Positions 35,143 through 45,334 of a DNA stretch of 64,000 nt are shown in pieces. The notes under the pieces were generated by a model. It made no database searches. It was not told the origin of the DNA and saw only the letters and a program-made list of their open reading frames with translations. The stretch is taken from contig JBFMBP010000091.1 in the NCBI GenBank assembly GCA_040755155.1, positions 45,433 through 109,432 on the forward strand, written 5' to 3'. This stretch comes from Candidatus Omnitrophota bacterium (GTDB lineage: Bacteria > Hinthialibacterota > Hinthialibacteria > Hinthialibacterales > Hinthialibacteraceae). The position numbers and the translations under genes are program-made. Position 1 is the stretch's first letter. Every line of letters starts with the position of its first letter.

Positions 35143-36102
35143 ATGAAATTGTTGGAAATGCGCTACCGCCCGTTGGGCCGTTGCGGAACGAAAGTAAGCC
35201 AATTCGGTCTCGGAGGATGGACGACGTTCGGCGACAGCGTGAAGGACGCATCGTCCATCCGCTCCATTCTCTACGCCGCTTACGACGCGGGCGTTAATTT
35301 TTTCGACATGGCCGACGTATACGGCGCGGGAGAAACGGAACGAGCGATGGGGGAGATTCTGCGCGATTTTCCCCGCCGCGAACTCGTCCTATCCAGCAAA
35401 GTCTTTTTTCCCATGAGCGACGCCATCAACGATCGCGGACTCTCCCGCAAGCATATTATGGAGTCCATCGACGGCAGCCTGCGGCGCATCGGCGCCGATT
35501 ATCTCGATATTTACTTTTGCCATCGCTTTGATGAGGAAACTCCGTTGGAGGAGACGGTCCGCGCTATGGACGACCTCGTACATCAAGGCAAGATCGTTTA
35601 TTGGGGAACCAGCGAATGGAGCGGCGCCCAACTGTCCGAAGCGCAACTGCTTTGTGAACGCCGAAACTATTACCCGCCCCAAGTGGAGCAGCCGCGCTAC
35701 AGCCTGCTGGCGCGCGACCGCTTCGAAAACGACGTTCGGCCCGCCGCTATGAAGCATGGCATGGGATTAACGACATTCAGCCCATTGGCTTTTGGAACTC
35801 TTACGGGGAAATACGACAAAGGTTTGCCGGAAGGCTCGCGGCTGGATCAGATCGAATGGCTGCGCGGGCGCACCAATTCCAACATCAATATCGAACGGGT
35901 GCGCAAAATGAAATACCTCGCCGATTCTCTGGGCTGCGAGCGCTCACAACTCGCTCTCGCCTGGGTTGCCTCTCAACCGGGCGTCTCCAGCGTCATCACC
36001 GGCGCGACGAAATTGGAGCAATTGCAGGAAAACCTCGGCGCGTTGTCCGTTGAAATCACGGAAGAAATCAACATGGAACTCGATATGATTTTCCCGGATT
36101 AA
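35143..36102 (+). CDS. Aldo/keto reductase
   Basis: This 319-residue NADPH-dependent (beta/alpha)8 reductase has the catalytic tetrad Asp and Tyr in FFDMADVYGAGETE, Lys in LVLSSKVFF and His in LDIYFCHRFDEETPLEET. The nearby GTSEWSGAQL and SSVITGATKLEQLQENL resemble the Kv-beta-like/YghZ branch. The ATG at 35143 has GGAG 6 bases upstream; in-frame ATGs at 35125 and 35140 are too close to or before that site. It is divergent from the Gfo/Idh/MocA gene and could act on sugar-derived aldehydes. The substrate is not determinable. Confidence 0.92.
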   Translation: MKLLEMRYRPLGRCGTKVSQFGLGGWTTFGDSVKDASSIRSILYAAYDAGVNFFDMADVYGAGETERAMGEILRDFPRRELVLSSKVFFPMSDAINDRGLSRKHIMESIDGSLRRIGADYLDIYFCHRFDEETPLEETVRAMDDLVHQGKIVYWGTSEWSGAQLSEAQLLCERRNYYPPQVEQPRYSLLARDRFENDVRPAAMKHGMGLTTFSPLAFGTLTGKYDKGLPEGSRLDQIEWLRGRTNSNINIERVRKMKYLADSLGCERSQLALAWVASQPGVSSVITGATKLEQLQENLGALSVEITEEINMELDMIFPD

Positions 36103-36159
36103 TTGGACAAGCCCATTTACGAACCGATCTTATCCATAAACAATATCACCGGCGGATCC

Positions 36160-36600
36160 ATGCCAGGCTACAAGACGCACATAACCGGAGCGCTTCTTTT
36201 TTGCGGTTTGCTCTCCCTTTTTCCGTTTTGGCTTCCGTTGCCGATAACCGGAAAAATCGCTTGCGCCGCTCTCGCCGTCTTTTTCGGCCTTTGGCCGGAT
36301 GTTGACGCCAAAAGCAAGGGACAGGCGATTTACCTTACCGTCTTCCTGATCGTGGATGCGGCGTTGATTTACTTAAAAGAATACGAAAAGGCGGCTTATC
36401 TCGGCCTGTTAATCGTTCTGCCCATCCTCGCCCGCCATCGCGGTTGGACTCATAGTTTGTTAGGCATGATTATAGTTCCCGGTGGAATATTTCTCATCGT
36501 TCTTCATTACTCCGGCGGGCGCCCGATGGATTTTTTCCCGTATTTCTTCGCCGCCGTATTGGGATATGCCAGCCATTTGATCCTGGATCGCTTCTTCTGA
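36160..36600 (+). CDS. YdjM-like membrane-bound metal-dependent hydrolase family protein
   Basis: The 146-residue membrane protein has about four helices. It has KTHITGALLFCGL at the start, GLWPDVDAKSKGQ, ARHRGWTHSLLGM and GYASHLILDRFF at the end, the His/Asp pattern of the LexA-regulated YdjM (DUF457) family of predicted inner-membrane metal-dependent hydrolases. The ATG at 36160 begins the conserved domain and is preferred over a TTG at 36103 that touches the aldo/keto reductase stop. The ribosome site (GGCGGA) is weak. Function is not established for the family. Confidence 0.8.
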   Translation: MPGYKTHITGALLFCGLLSLFPFWLPLPITGKIACAALAVFFGLWPDVDAKSKGQAIYLTVFLIVDAALIYLKEYEKAAYLGLLIVLPILARHRGWTHSLLGMIIVPGGIFLIVLHYSGGRPMDFFPYFFAAVLGYASHLILDRFF

Positions 36601-36610
36601 TCGCCGGTCT

Positions 36611-37648
36611 CTACCTTCCGCCGTCCAATTCCAAATCGCGCAGCATTTGCCAATCTTGTTTGGGATCGCGTCCGGCGGTTGTAAGGTAATTTCCAATCAT
36701 CATGCTGTCCGCGCCCGCGAAGAAGATCATGCTCTGCAAATCGCGCAGATTTTTGTCGCGCCCGCCGCAGATTTTGATCTCCTGTTTCGGCAGCATGAAA
36801 CGGTAAAGCGCGATCGTTATTAGGCAAGTTAAGGGCGGCAGGGGCGCCGCATTCGCCAATGGCGTTCCGGGAATGGGGTGAAGAAAATTCATCGGAACCG
36901 TATCTACGTTCAACTCGCGCAGCGTCAGCGCCAGGTCGACGCGATCTTCCAAGGTTTCCCCCAACCCGAAGATGCCGCCGGAGCATAGTTTGATCCCCGC
37001 CTCCCGCATGGCTCGCAGCGTCTCCAGCCGTTCCTGGTAGGTATGCGTCGTACAGATCGACGGGAAAAACCTTTCCGACGTTTCCAGGTTATGATTGATT
37101 TCGGTTACGCCGCATTCGCGCAGATATTGGAGTTGCTCGCGGGAGAGAATGCCGAACGATCCATGCGCCTCCATTCCCGTCTCGCCGAGTATGCGTCGAA
37201 TCATTTCGCCCAGCGTTTCCAATTCTTTTCGATGGCGGACGCCTCTGCCGCTGATTACGGGCGCGAACGATTCGGCCCCGTCCGCCTTGGCCTCGCGCGC
37301 TCGTTCCACGACCTCGTCCGGCGTCATGATTCCATAGACGGGAGCGCCCGTCGAGAAAAGCGCCGATTGCGCGCAAAAAGCGCAGTCTTCCGGACATGCG
37401 CCCGACTTGGCGTTAACGATGGAGCAGAGGCTGACCTTCTCTCCGCGAAAAAGTCGCCGGATTTTCTGGGCGTGATGAAAGAGGAGCAAGGCGTCGTTTC
37501 GATCCAAGGAACCGATCTGAAGCGCCTCCTCCTTCGTAATGAAACCGCCGTCAAGAATCCTGGCCGTTATTTCATGCAAAAATTCGTAAAGCGGACGATC
37601 GTCCGCCATGAGCGGCGTTTCCGTCATTATTTCATCGATTTTCGTCAT
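36611..37648 (-). CDS. bioB: Biotin synthase
   Basis: This 345-residue radical-SAM enzyme inserts sulfur into dethiobiotin. It has the 4Fe-4S motif GACPEDCAFCAQS, the SAM-binding LCSIVNAKSG lead-in, the Asn/Asp residues in EINHNLETS, CSGGIFGLGET, and the 2Fe-2S-related Arg in the late ICGGRDKNL. It stands alone here; the other bio genes are not in the window. It is convergent with the YdjM-like gene with only 10 bases between stops. Confidence 0.95.
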   Translation of the reverse strand: MTKIDEIMTETPLMADDRPLYEFLHEITARILDGGFITKEEALQIGSLDRNDALLLFHHAQKIRRLFRGEKVSLCSIVNAKSGACPEDCAFCAQSALFSTGAPVYGIMTPDEVVERAREAKADGAESFAPVISGRGVRHRKELETLGEMIRRILGETGMEAHGSFGILSREQLQYLRECGVTEINHNLETSERFFPSICTTHTYQERLETLRAMREAGIKLCSGGIFGLGETLEDRVDLALTLRELNVDTVPMNFLHPIPGTPLANAAPLPPLTCLITIALYRFMLPKQEIKICGGRDKNLRDLQSMIFFAGADSMMIGNYLTTAGRDPKQDWQMLRDLELDGGR

Positions 37649-37816
37649 TCGAATCTCTCCCTATTGTTCGTTACGAATTTTTTTCTCGAAGACGATTTCG
37701 TAAAGATATTCGTCTTCTATTGGAAATCTTCTTGACCGGCAATCTATTTTGTTGTTTTGCGGATATGGTATTCTAAACCATACAAACGCCGTTAAAGGAA
37801 ATATCCAAAAGGAATA

Positions 37817-39139
37817 ATGACAATGTTCGATTATAAAAGCGCTATATTTTCGAAAATCAATGGTGCAGGATTTATTCTTTTATGGCTATTCGTTTTCTCT
37901 TGGCTGCCGCTTTTCTGCCATTCCAGCGAGGGACGTTTTTTGAAATTATTCTGGTTTGAAAGTGGAATCGAACATGGCAATCCCTCGTACAATTCCCGCT
38001 TTCGCGTCAATGCTCCCGAATCCGTACTCCATCCCGCCTTCAAAGACCGCGGCGAAGTCCGGGGCAACGGCATGATGCTCATTCTCATGGAAGAAGATTT
38101 AAGCCAATTGGCAGGCGCGGAACTCTATCTCGAAGTCTGGGGCGGCCATCCCGGTACGGCGAACAAGCGCGTCTCCATCAATGGCCGCAGCGTTTACGGC
38201 CTAGCCGATGCCGGGACGGAAGACCGCCATTGCTCCTATAGTTATCCGCTAATCCCGCTCAAAATCACCGATCTATGCAACGGCTATAACGCCTTCCAAT
38301 TCGCTTGCGATGCGGGTTCTTCCTTTTGGGGGCATTTTATCGTCGATAATGCCTGCCTGCGCGCGGAATTGAAACCGCAACATCCTTTCCTGGCGAAAGA
38401 AGGACTTGTTGATTTTCAGGCCGCCGTCCATATTCTCCCATCTATTTCAAACGAGGAAATGATTCCTATCCAACTATCTTTCCCCCAAAGCTTTTTATCG
38501 CAGATCGAACGCGTCGATTTCGAGGGGTATTATATCGGTTACGACGAGAACGGGGATGGAAAAACCAAAGATTGGCATGGATTCACAAAGGATAAACGGC
38601 CCGCCGCCATCATCGGATCGGCTCATTCGGCTCCTTTTGCGGCGAAATGGAACGCGTCCATGCTGCCAACGCAGAAAGGCATGGCTGTCCGCGCCATCGT
38701 TCATTTTAAGAATCATCGCGATCTCGTTTATATTACGCCGCCGCTTGACGGCATAACATCCCCTATTCGAACCGGATGCGATGTCGATATCTATTACTCA
38801 CACGATTTGCCGAAGCCTTTTTGGTCGCGGGCCAACAAATCGGCGTCTTGCTCCATCGATGTGGACGCCGATAGGAGCCGCGTTGAACGAGCGGAATTGC
38901 ATGTCGCCATCTGGGATGGAGGCCGGGGCGAAACGAAAAATCCATTTACGCTCAACGGGCATCCTCTTGAGGCCGTGGGAGAAGGCAAGCATGACGTCAT
39001 TTATCGCGTACTCCCTATCGATCCCGCCATTGTAAAAAACGGTCCCAATCGCATCGAACTCCTTTCCAGCACGGAACATCACGGCATCGAAGTTTTACTG
39101 CCAGGACCCGCCCTTATCGTCCGGCATCGTAAACCATAA
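37817..39139 (+). CDS. Exported protein of unknown function with a duplicated beta domain
   Basis: The 440-residue protein has an N-terminal signal or anchor (about residues 17-37). Two beta-sandwich-like segments, about 85-185 and 350-438, look like copies of each other: AELYLEVWGGHPGTANKRVSI with NGYNAFQFAC against AELHVAIWDGGRGETKNPFTL with NGPNRIELLS. Between them lies a region with a Ca-loop-like GYDENGDGKTKDW. It is not recognised as a known enzyme; the duplicate domains suggest carbohydrate binding or a surface role. A start at the ATG 6 bases downstream is equally possible. AAGGAA precedes. It is followed by a 184-base gap before the reg_prop kinase, which could sense its substrate. 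Confidence 0.65.
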   Translation: MTMFDYKSAIFSKINGAGFILLWLFVFSWLPLFCHSSEGRFLKLFWFESGIEHGNPSYNSRFRVNAPESVLHPAFKDRGEVRGNGMMLILMEEDLSQLAGAELYLEVWGGHPGTANKRVSINGRSVYGLADAGTEDRHCSYSYPLIPLKITDLCNGYNAFQFACDAGSSFWGHFIVDNACLRAELKPQHPFLAKEGLVDFQAAVHILPSISNEEMIPIQLSFPQSFLSQIERVDFEGYYIGYDENGDGKTKDWHGFTKDKRPAAIIGSAHSAPFAAKWNASMLPTQKGMAVRAIVHFKNHRDLVYITPPLDGITSPIRTGCDVDIYYSHDLPKPFWSRANKSASCSIDVDADRSRVERAELHVAIWDGGRGETKNPFTLNGHPLEAVGEGKHDVIYRVLPIDPAIVKNGPNRIELLSSTEHHGIEVLLPGPALIVRHRKP

Positions 39140-39323
39140 TCGAAAAAAGAAGAAAGAAATCGTACTTATGCGTTAAGTTGCCCGCCGAATCAATATATAA
39201 TTATAGAACGATGTTTGCTTCATACAATCCATTGTGATGTCCAAAATTAATTACTCCTTTTTTCAAAGTTCTATAAAATTAATGGAGAGGCCATAAATAT
39301 ATTTTTTTCCCCGGAGGGAAAAA

Positions 39324-42300
39324 TTGGTTATTTCTATCCGTCGATTTTTTGCCGATTTTTTAATGGTTTATTTGCCGTGGATGCTGAGTTCGGCCCCCGT
39401 CTCCGCCGCTTCGGTGGAATTAACGCCGCTCGATAAGGAAAGTCATTTTTCGGAAACATGGGAATACGTTTCCTTTCTTAAAGACGCCGGTTTGACTTAT
39501 CGATCCATATATTTTATCGATTTCGATCGCCATGGCGTTGTTTGGATCGCCGCTTCGGACGGTCTATATAGCTATGACGGCTATGGCTGGAAACGCTATA
39601 CGAAACAAAACGGACTGCCCAGCAATTTCATTCGTTGCGTACGCATCGTCCGCGACGGGACGTTGTGGGTAGGAACCGATCAAGGCGCGGGGACGTTCGA
39701 CGGGAAAAGATACGATGCGCATGGTTCGGAAACGGGTTTAGCGGGTCCCAGCGTTCGCCGAATCGTCGAAGACCCCGATGGAAGCCTCTGGTTTTGCTGC
39801 GATCGCTGGCCGGAATACAATGTTCAGGGCGGATTGAGCCGATACGCCGACGGCCGATGGACCGTCTATCGGAGGGAGAATGGATTCCCCAGCGATTATG
39901 TGATCGATTATTTTCGCGATTCGCAAAACCGGCAATTCGTTATGACGGGCAATCGTGGACTAGTTCAACAAGAGAGCGATCGATGGTTTTACCCTTTATC
40001 CAGTTTTGGTTTGCATAAAGACGAAAATCTGTGGTGCGCTGCGGAATCGCCCGTGGACGGCGTTATGATCGCCTCCTTCGAAGGCGCTTATGTTTGGAAA
40101 AACGGTCAATGGCGTTTCTTTTCCAATCCATCGAATCTTACGCCCCTTCCTAATCAAAGGGTTCATCAATTATGTACTTCGCGGGACGGCCGCATCTTAT
40201 CGTTCAATAAAGCATCCGGCGAACAATTCATGTATCTCTTGGAGTGGAGGGAAGACCATTTCGAACCAATTACCTCCATGCCGTATCCGGGCGATCAATG
40301 GGTGGAAACAGTGGCGGAAGCGCCGGACGGCTCGATATGGTGCGGGGGAAAAAACCTTCTGCTTCGTTGGACGAAGAGACAGAAGGAATGGATGACTTTT
40401 AAAGAATTTCCGGAACCGCATTTCTACGACAATCGGGGAAGAACCTGGTTTGTAGGAAAAGATGCGATTATCCGTTCGGCCTCTGGCGGGTGGGAACCTT
40501 GGGAACAGACAAAGGGTCTTTTTTTTCAAGACGGCGCTGGCGGCGTTTGGCGATGGAGTGAATCCCAATTAACTCGCTGGCATAAAGAAGGCGAAACGCA
40601 ATACGGCGCCCAAGGCATGACTTTGAAAACCATTGATGGCGTAATCCCGGACGCCGAGAATCGTATCTGGTTTTACGGTAAAAAAGAGGAGGGAAAACTA
40701 GGGATCGATCTTTTTGCGGAAGAAAAATGGATGGCTATCGACGTTGCGGGATTCGAAAATCGACGAATCATCGATATTTGTTCCGATCCCAAAGAAGGCG
40801 TCTGGCTTCTCCTTTCGACGGATCAAGCCTCATTGTTCCAACTTGTACGTCTTTCTCCATCCGGAAAAAATCCCAAATTTGTTGACATCGATTTTCCGAT
40901 GATTATTCCGCCAAAGATATTTGTGGATCATACGGGTACTATCTGGTTATATGGTTCCAATATTCTCTACTTTCGCCAACCGGATCAAAACCAAGAGTGG
41001 ACCAGAGAGAATAAGACCGTCGGCGGCGTGATCCTTGGCGTCTATGAAAACGTTCATGGCCTGTGGTTCGTATGCGATTGTGGTTCTTACGGCCTATCCG
41101 GAATCTCTCGTTTGAAGGATGGCGTATGGGATAACATATGGGATCAAATCGTTTTTACGGCGAAAAATCCGGATGGCTCTATTGTTTTCGTAGGATATGA
41201 CACGATTTACGTCTCTTCCGTATTCGTTAAGGAATCCTATCGTATAACCTTGCCGCGGCATGGTTACATTTCGGGCGCCGTCCTCGAAAGTACCGGAGTG
41301 CTATGGATACGCATCGACAGCGATGTTTATCGTTTCAGTTCCGATCGCATTCCTCCTGAGACAATTCTTTCTCCCGATTCCGGGCCTTTTTATCATGGCG
41401 ATAATATTGTTTGCGGCCTCACAGCTATCGAGTTCGGTCTTCCGCGCGGCATACACAGAAATTTCCGCTATTCCATGCGTCTCGACAGCGAACCTTGGCC
41501 GCTTTTTTCCCATTTGCCCGATATCTTTATCGATACGCGGACGATGGCTGTCGGCAAGCATTCGCTGGAAGTCCGGGCGCGGGACGAAGGATTGGATGTC
41601 GATCCCACCCCGGCGCGATGGGAATTCGCCATTCTGCCTAAACCGCTGCAAGAACGAGAGTGGTTTACGTTCGCCGTGTCGGGGATCATCGTTCTCATCG
41701 TTTCGCTGGCGGCAGCCGCTTCGATTCTGGCTCTGATCGCCGTTCGAACGAGAAATCAGGCGCAGCAGGAGAGAAAAGCGCTTCAGTGGATTTCACAAAA
41801 ATTGGCGGGATCGTTGACCGCCAAGGAAATCGCCCGCCTGGCGGCGGAAGAATCGCAAAGAATATTCCATCACGACGCTTTCTTTTTGGATATTTTCAAT
41901 CCATCGAAAACGCATCTCCTAGGCATCTATAACGAAGATACGCCGCCGGATGGCAAAAAACCCGTCGAAGTTCCTTCCACAACATTCGATATTCAATCCA
42001 TAGAAAACAAATATTCTATTAATTTAAAAGTCCTATTAGGCGAAACTGTTCTCATCAACCGCCCATCAGAAGCAAAAACTAGTTCCTTTCTACCTTTTGG
42101 ATACAAAGACCGTCTTTCCCGTTCGCTTATGTTTGTTCCTCTGGTTTGGGAAAATGAAACCATAGGCAGTCTTTCCGTTCAAAGCTATACGCCCGGCCGC
42201 TACAAGGAAAAAGATTTGAGCTTGCTGAAATCCTTCGCCGACAATTGCAGCGGCGCGCTGGCTCGCGTGCGCGCCGAAGAAGCTTTGAAGCAAAGCGAAG

Positions 42301-43448
42301 AACAGTTGCAGCAATCCCAAAAAATGGAAGCTGTCGGAAGGTTGGCGGGAGGCATCGCGCACGATTTTAACAATCTGTTGATGGCCATTATAGGCTATGG
42401 CGATCTGGCGTTGAAAAAACTCGATGCGAATGCTTCCCAGCGGAAATATATCGAAGAAATGATCAAAGCGGGAAACCGCGCCGCTGCCTTGACGCAACAG
42501 CTTCTCGCTTTCAGCCGCAAGCAGATCGTTCAACCCAAAGTTTTCAATCCGAATACTATCATCTACGATATGAACAAAATGCTTCAGCGGTTGATTGGGG
42601 AAGATATCGAAGTCGTCATGGATTTAGATCCTTCTCTCGGCTGCGTCAAAGCCGATCCCGGCCAGATCGAGCAAGTGATCGTCAATCTATTCGTCAACGC
42701 CCGCGACGCCATGCTCCAAGGAGGACGGCTTACGATCCTAACGAGGAATATCGATTTTCTGGATATCCGCGCGACGGAACGGCTCAGCCTCCCTCCTGGA
42801 CCTTATGTTCTTCTGTTCATCGAAGATACGGGACATGGAATCGAGAAATCAATCCAAGAGAAAATTTTCGAACCGTTTTTCACGACAAAAGAAATAAACA
42901 AAGGCGCCGGATTGGGACTTTCGACTGTATATGGGATTGTTAAACAGAGCGGAGGCGCCATCGCCGTCGACAGCGAGCCGGGCAAAGGTTCCGCTTTTTC
43001 CATTTATTTGCCGCGCGTGGACTCCCTGCCCGACGCAATACAGAAAGATCCGCCCTCTCCCAAATCCAGCAGGGGCGCGGAAACGATTCTATTGGCGGAA
43101 GATCAGGAACTAGTAAGAGATTTGGCGGCTCGCGCCTTGCGGGAAAACGGATACGCCGTATTGGAAGCGGCGAACGGCGCCGAAGCCGTACAACTACATG
43201 AACAATTCAAAGACGTTATCCATCTGCTGCTGACGGACGTGATTATGCCGGGCATGAGCGGCAGAGAATTATCCAAACGAATAACCGCCCAGCGGCCGGA
43301 AATTCGCACGATCTATATTTCCGGTTATTCTGAAGATGTTATTAGTCATCACGGCGTATTGGAACCGGGGACGACGCTTTTGAAAAAACCTTTTGCCAAT
43401 GACGTTATGCTTCAAGAAATCAGAAAAGTCTTGGATAAATCGGAATGA
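39324..43448 (+). CDS. Giant hybrid sensor kinase: reg_prop propeller, Y_Y_Y, TM, GAF, HisKA-HATPase, receiver
   Basis: This 1374-residue paralogue of the 2624 kinase starts at a TTG with GGAGGG 5 bases upstream. The signal/anchor is at residues 10-30, the propeller at about 40-690, the Y_Y_Y domain at about 690-775 and the membrane helix near 780-806. Instead of the PAS pair it has a GAF-like domain (about 820-985), then HisKA with H1013 in GGIAHDFNN, HATPase with [11 protein letters not shown], and a receiver with D1305 in [11 protein letters not shown]. The propeller region matches the paralogue closely ([25 protein letters not shown]), while the sensory insert was swapped. No DNA-binding domain is attached. 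A CheY-like gene lies 54 bases downstream on the other strand. Confidence 0.93.
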   Translation: MVISIRRFFADFLMVYLPWMLSSAPVSAASVELTPLDKESHFSETWEYVSFLKDAGLTYRSIYFIDFDRHGVVWIAASDGLYSYDGYGWKRYTKQNGLPSNFIRCVRIVRDGTLWVGTDQGAGTFDGKRYDAHGSETGLAGPSVRRIVEDPDGSLWFCCDRWPEYNVQGGLSRYADGRWTVYRRENGFPSDYVIDYFRDSQNRQFVMTGNRGLVQQESDRWFYPLSSFGLHKDENLWCAAESPVDGVMIASFEGAYVWKNGQWRFFSNPSNLTPLPNQRVHQLCTSRDGRILSFNKASGEQFMYLLEWREDHFEPITSMPYPGDQWVETVAEAPDGSIWCGGKNLLLRWTKRQKEWMTFKEFPEPHFYDNRGRTWFVGKDAIIRSASGGWEPWEQTKGLFFQDGAGGVWRWSESQLTRWHKEGETQYGAQGMTLKTIDGVIPDAENRIWFYGKKEEGKLGIDLFAEEKWMAIDVAGFENRRIIDICSDPKEGVWLLLSTDQASLFQLVRLSPSGKNPKFVDIDFPMIIPPKIFVDHTGTIWLYGSNILYFRQPDQNQEWTRENKTVGGVILGVYENVHGLWFVCDCGSYGLSGISRLKDGVWDNIWDQIVFTAKNPDGSIVFVGYDTIYVSSVFVKESYRITLPRHGYISGAVLESTGVLWIRIDSDVYRFSSDRIPPETILSPDSGPFYHGDNIVCGLTAIEFGLPRGIHRNFRYSMRLDSEPWPLFSHLPDIFIDTRTMAVGKHSLEVRARDEGLDVDPTPARWEFAILPKPLQEREWFTFAVSGIIVLIVSLAAAASILALIAVRTRNQAQQERKALQWISQKLAGSLTAKEIARLAAEESQRIFHHDAFFLDIFNPSKTHLLGIYNEDTPPDGKKPVEVPSTTFDIQSIENKYSINLKVLLGETVLINRPSEAKTSSFLPFGYKDRLSRSLMFVPLVWENETIGSLSVQSYTPGRYKEKDLSLLKSFADNCSGALARVRAEEALKQSEEQLQQSQKMEAVGRLAGGIAHDFNNLLMAIIGYGDLALKKLDANASQRKYIEEMIKAGNRAAALTQQLLAFSRKQIVQPKVFNPNTIIYDMNKMLQRLIGEDIEVVMDLDPSLGCVKADPGQIEQVIVNLFVNARDAMLQGGRLTILTRNIDFLDIRATERLSLPPGPYVLLFIEDTGHGIEKSIQEKIFEPFFTTKEINKGAGLGLSTVYGIVKQSGGAIAVDSEPGKGSAFSIYLPRVDSLPDAIQKDPPSPKSSRGAETILLAEDQELVRDLAARALRENGYAVLEAANGAEAVQLHEQFKDVIHLLLTDVIMPGMSGRELSKRITAQRPEIRTIYISGYSEDVISHHGVLEPGTTLLKKPFANDVMLQEIRKVLDKSE

Positions 43449-43502
43449 CTTTTTTATCGCATCGCGAAAGACATTAAAAATGGCTTTGCGAATATAGGGG
43501 TG

Positions 43503-43964
43503 TTAAGCGCTTTCCTTCTTTTCCATTTCCTGCGTCTCCGTTTCCTTTTGTTCTTCCTCGTTGGATTCCGGGGTCGGTATTTTGTTTTCCGGCGGCGGAA
43601 AGTTTATGGACAATGTTTTACGGCATTTCGCGGCCAGCAATTCGTGTGTGAAAGGCTTAATAACATAATCGTTGGCGCCGGCTTTGAGGGCGTTAACGAC
43701 TTGTTTTTTTTCGGCGTTGGTCGTGGCCATGATAATCGGCGTATTGATTCCCAGGGACCGCATCGCGATGACCGCATCCAGACCGGAGAGGGCGGGCATG
43801 TTCCAGTCCATCATAATCAAATCGTAATTTTGGGTTCTCGCGGCTTCAAGAGCTTTTTTTCCGTCCTCCGCCTCGTCGAAATGAGTAAAGCCCGGGATGG
43901 AGGAAAGCGCGGCAATCACGTATTTCCTCATAGCCCCCGAATCGTCGACTACTAGAACTTTCAT
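43503..43964 (-). CDS. CheY-like single-domain response regulator
   Basis: The 153-residue receiver has acidic D7/D8 in VLVVDDSG, the phosphoacceptor D53 in DLIMMDWNMP, Thr/Lys switch residues in MATTNAEKK and YVIKPFT, and an acidic 30-residue tail. It has no output domain. It lies convergent to the hybrid kinase at 39324, 54 bases from its stop. A cognate relationship is likely but not shown. The tail is rich in Glu and Pro. Confidence 0.92.
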   Translation of the reverse strand: MKVLVVDDSGAMRKYVIAALSSIPGFTHFDEAEDGKKALEAARTQNYDLIMMDWNMPALSGLDAVIAMRSLGINTPIIMATTNAEKKQVVNALKAGANDYVIKPFTHELLAAKCRKTLSINFPPPENKIPTPESNEEEQKETETQEMEKKESA

Positions 43965-44280
43965 CGTGTAATTTTTTACCCTTGGAGAATCGATTTATTC
44001 TTTGAAAAGGCTCAGAATAATTTTTAACGCGAATACGACAAACATTCAGGACTTTAATTCGAAAACCGAATTGCAGCCGTTATGAAGGACTAAAAGAGGA
44101 ACAAAAAAAAACGATTCTGCCTCCAAACCACTTTATATAAACATATTATACAAATACGTTTATTTATAGCATATTATTTTTCAAATGGCAAGTCTACTTG
44201 ACAAATGAAAATCAAGGCCGCTTTCTCATTTTCGAGAAGCGGCCTGTTTCGAATATTTGAAAACAAAGACGCAAGAATAG
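43965..44280. other. AT-rich intergenic region with a terminator
   Basis: No gene is seen here. The AT-rich stretch 44100-44180 lies upstream of the CheY-like gene (minus strand) and should hold its promoter. The hairpin at 44215-44245 closes the isomerase gene that ends at 44281. Confidence 0.6.
44215..44245 (-). terminator. Terminator after the Tat isomerase-like gene
   Basis: AGGCCGCTTCTCG pairs with GAGAAAGCGGCCT across a short A-rich loop, and TTGATTTTCATTT follows on the minus strand. It lies 36 bases after the stop at 44281. Confidence 0.75.
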
Positions 44281-45225
44281 CTACGCGAACTGTACGCCTA
44301 TCTTTGCGCCTGTCGCGCGAACGTATTCGGAGGCCTGCGCGTACTCTTCGGCAGTGGAGAGATGTTCGAGCATCAGGGGAACGCCGGACAATCGGCTCAG
44401 TTCGCGCAAGTATACCCCATAATCCAATCCCCCCAGGCCGGGACGGATTTCGTCGAGATGCGTAGTAAGTTTCTCCTGCAAGATAATATCCTTGCCGTGA
44501 CAGCTGCGGATATAGGGGCCGAGTTTGGCAAAGCATTCGCGAATCAATGCGCCGTTGCCGAAATAGCGCTGTGGGCTGCATATGAGGTTGACGGGATCGA
44601 GATGGGCGGCGAAAGCTTGGCGGTCGATAGCCTTGATGAGATCGAGATAGGAATCGGGAGAATCGGGATAGGCCCAGGGCATGGTTTCCAATGTGTAGAA
44701 AGTGCGCTTGGGCTTGACGGCGTCGATGACGCTGCGCGTCGTCTCTACGATCATATCGAACGTCTCTTTCGTAAAATTATCCTTGTCAGGGCCGTCCCAA
44801 ACCTTCCCCCGCGAACCGCAGATATTGACGCAGCATCGGGCGCCGATGCGTTCCGCCAGGGCTAATTGCTCGCGGCAGTATTCCAGCGCCTGGCGGCGCT
44901 TGGCCTCGTCGGGATCCATAGGATTGTTCCATACGCCCACTTCGGAGATGACGATTCCCGCTTTTTCGGCGGCGGCGGCGTAAGCGTTGACGACGTCATC
45001 GCTTTGCTTATTGTTTACGGGGCAATAAGCGGCGCTGTAGCCGAGGCGCTTAACAATAGCAACCCATTGCTCCGGCGATTCGTATTTCTCCATCACCGGT
45101 CCGCCGAGCCGGATGGGATAGGTTTTCTCTTCCGCGCGGGAAACTTGGTTTGCCGTTAAAAATGCGGCGGCCGCCATCGACTGCTTTGTAAAATCGCGCC
45201 GGGTTATTTTTCCGTTCTTATTCAT
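44281..45225 (-). CDS. Tat-exported sugar phosphate isomerase/epimerase-like protein
   Basis: The 314-residue protein opens with the twin-arginine signal TRRDFTKQSMAAAAFLTANQ and continues as a xylose-isomerase-like TIM barrel (AP endonuclease 2 family). Metal-ligand candidates are E in FYTLETMPW, D and H in AAHLDPVNL and SCHGKDI, and E in LMLEHLS. The start at 45225 is the first that includes a whole Tat motif; the frame continues another 30 codons upstream. Related exported proteins occur with Gfo/Idh/MocA enzymes in sugar utilisation. It is the likely partner of the Tat oxidoreductases in this window. Confidence 0.85.
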   Translation of the reverse strand: MNKNGKITRRDFTKQSMAAAAFLTANQVSRAEEKTYPIRLGGPVMEKYESPEQWVAIVKRLGYSAAYCPVNNKQSDDVVNAYAAAAEKAGIVISEVGVWNNPMDPDEAKRRQALEYCREQLALAERIGARCCVNICGSRGKVWDGPDKDNFTKETFDMIVETTRSVIDAVKPKRTFYTLETMPWAYPDSPDSYLDLIKAIDRQAFAAHLDPVNLICSPQRYFGNGALIRECFAKLGPYIRSCHGKDIILQEKLTTHLDEIRPGLGGLDYGVYLRELSRLSGVPLMLEHLSTAEEYAQASEYVRATGAKIGVQFA

Positions 45226-45334
45226 TGGATTTCCCTTTCCGAAGGTATGCATTGCGAATCTTCCGTCAGTATACGGGATGAAGGGAGCTTGTTTCCAGGG
45301 TTGTTTCAAGGGCATGGAATCGGATTGATCGGAA

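Noticed and set aside
43441-43502. Terminator between the hybrid kinase and CheY-like genes
   Set aside because: TCGCGAAAG and CTTTGCGA pair only with a bulge and a long loop, and no T tract follows.
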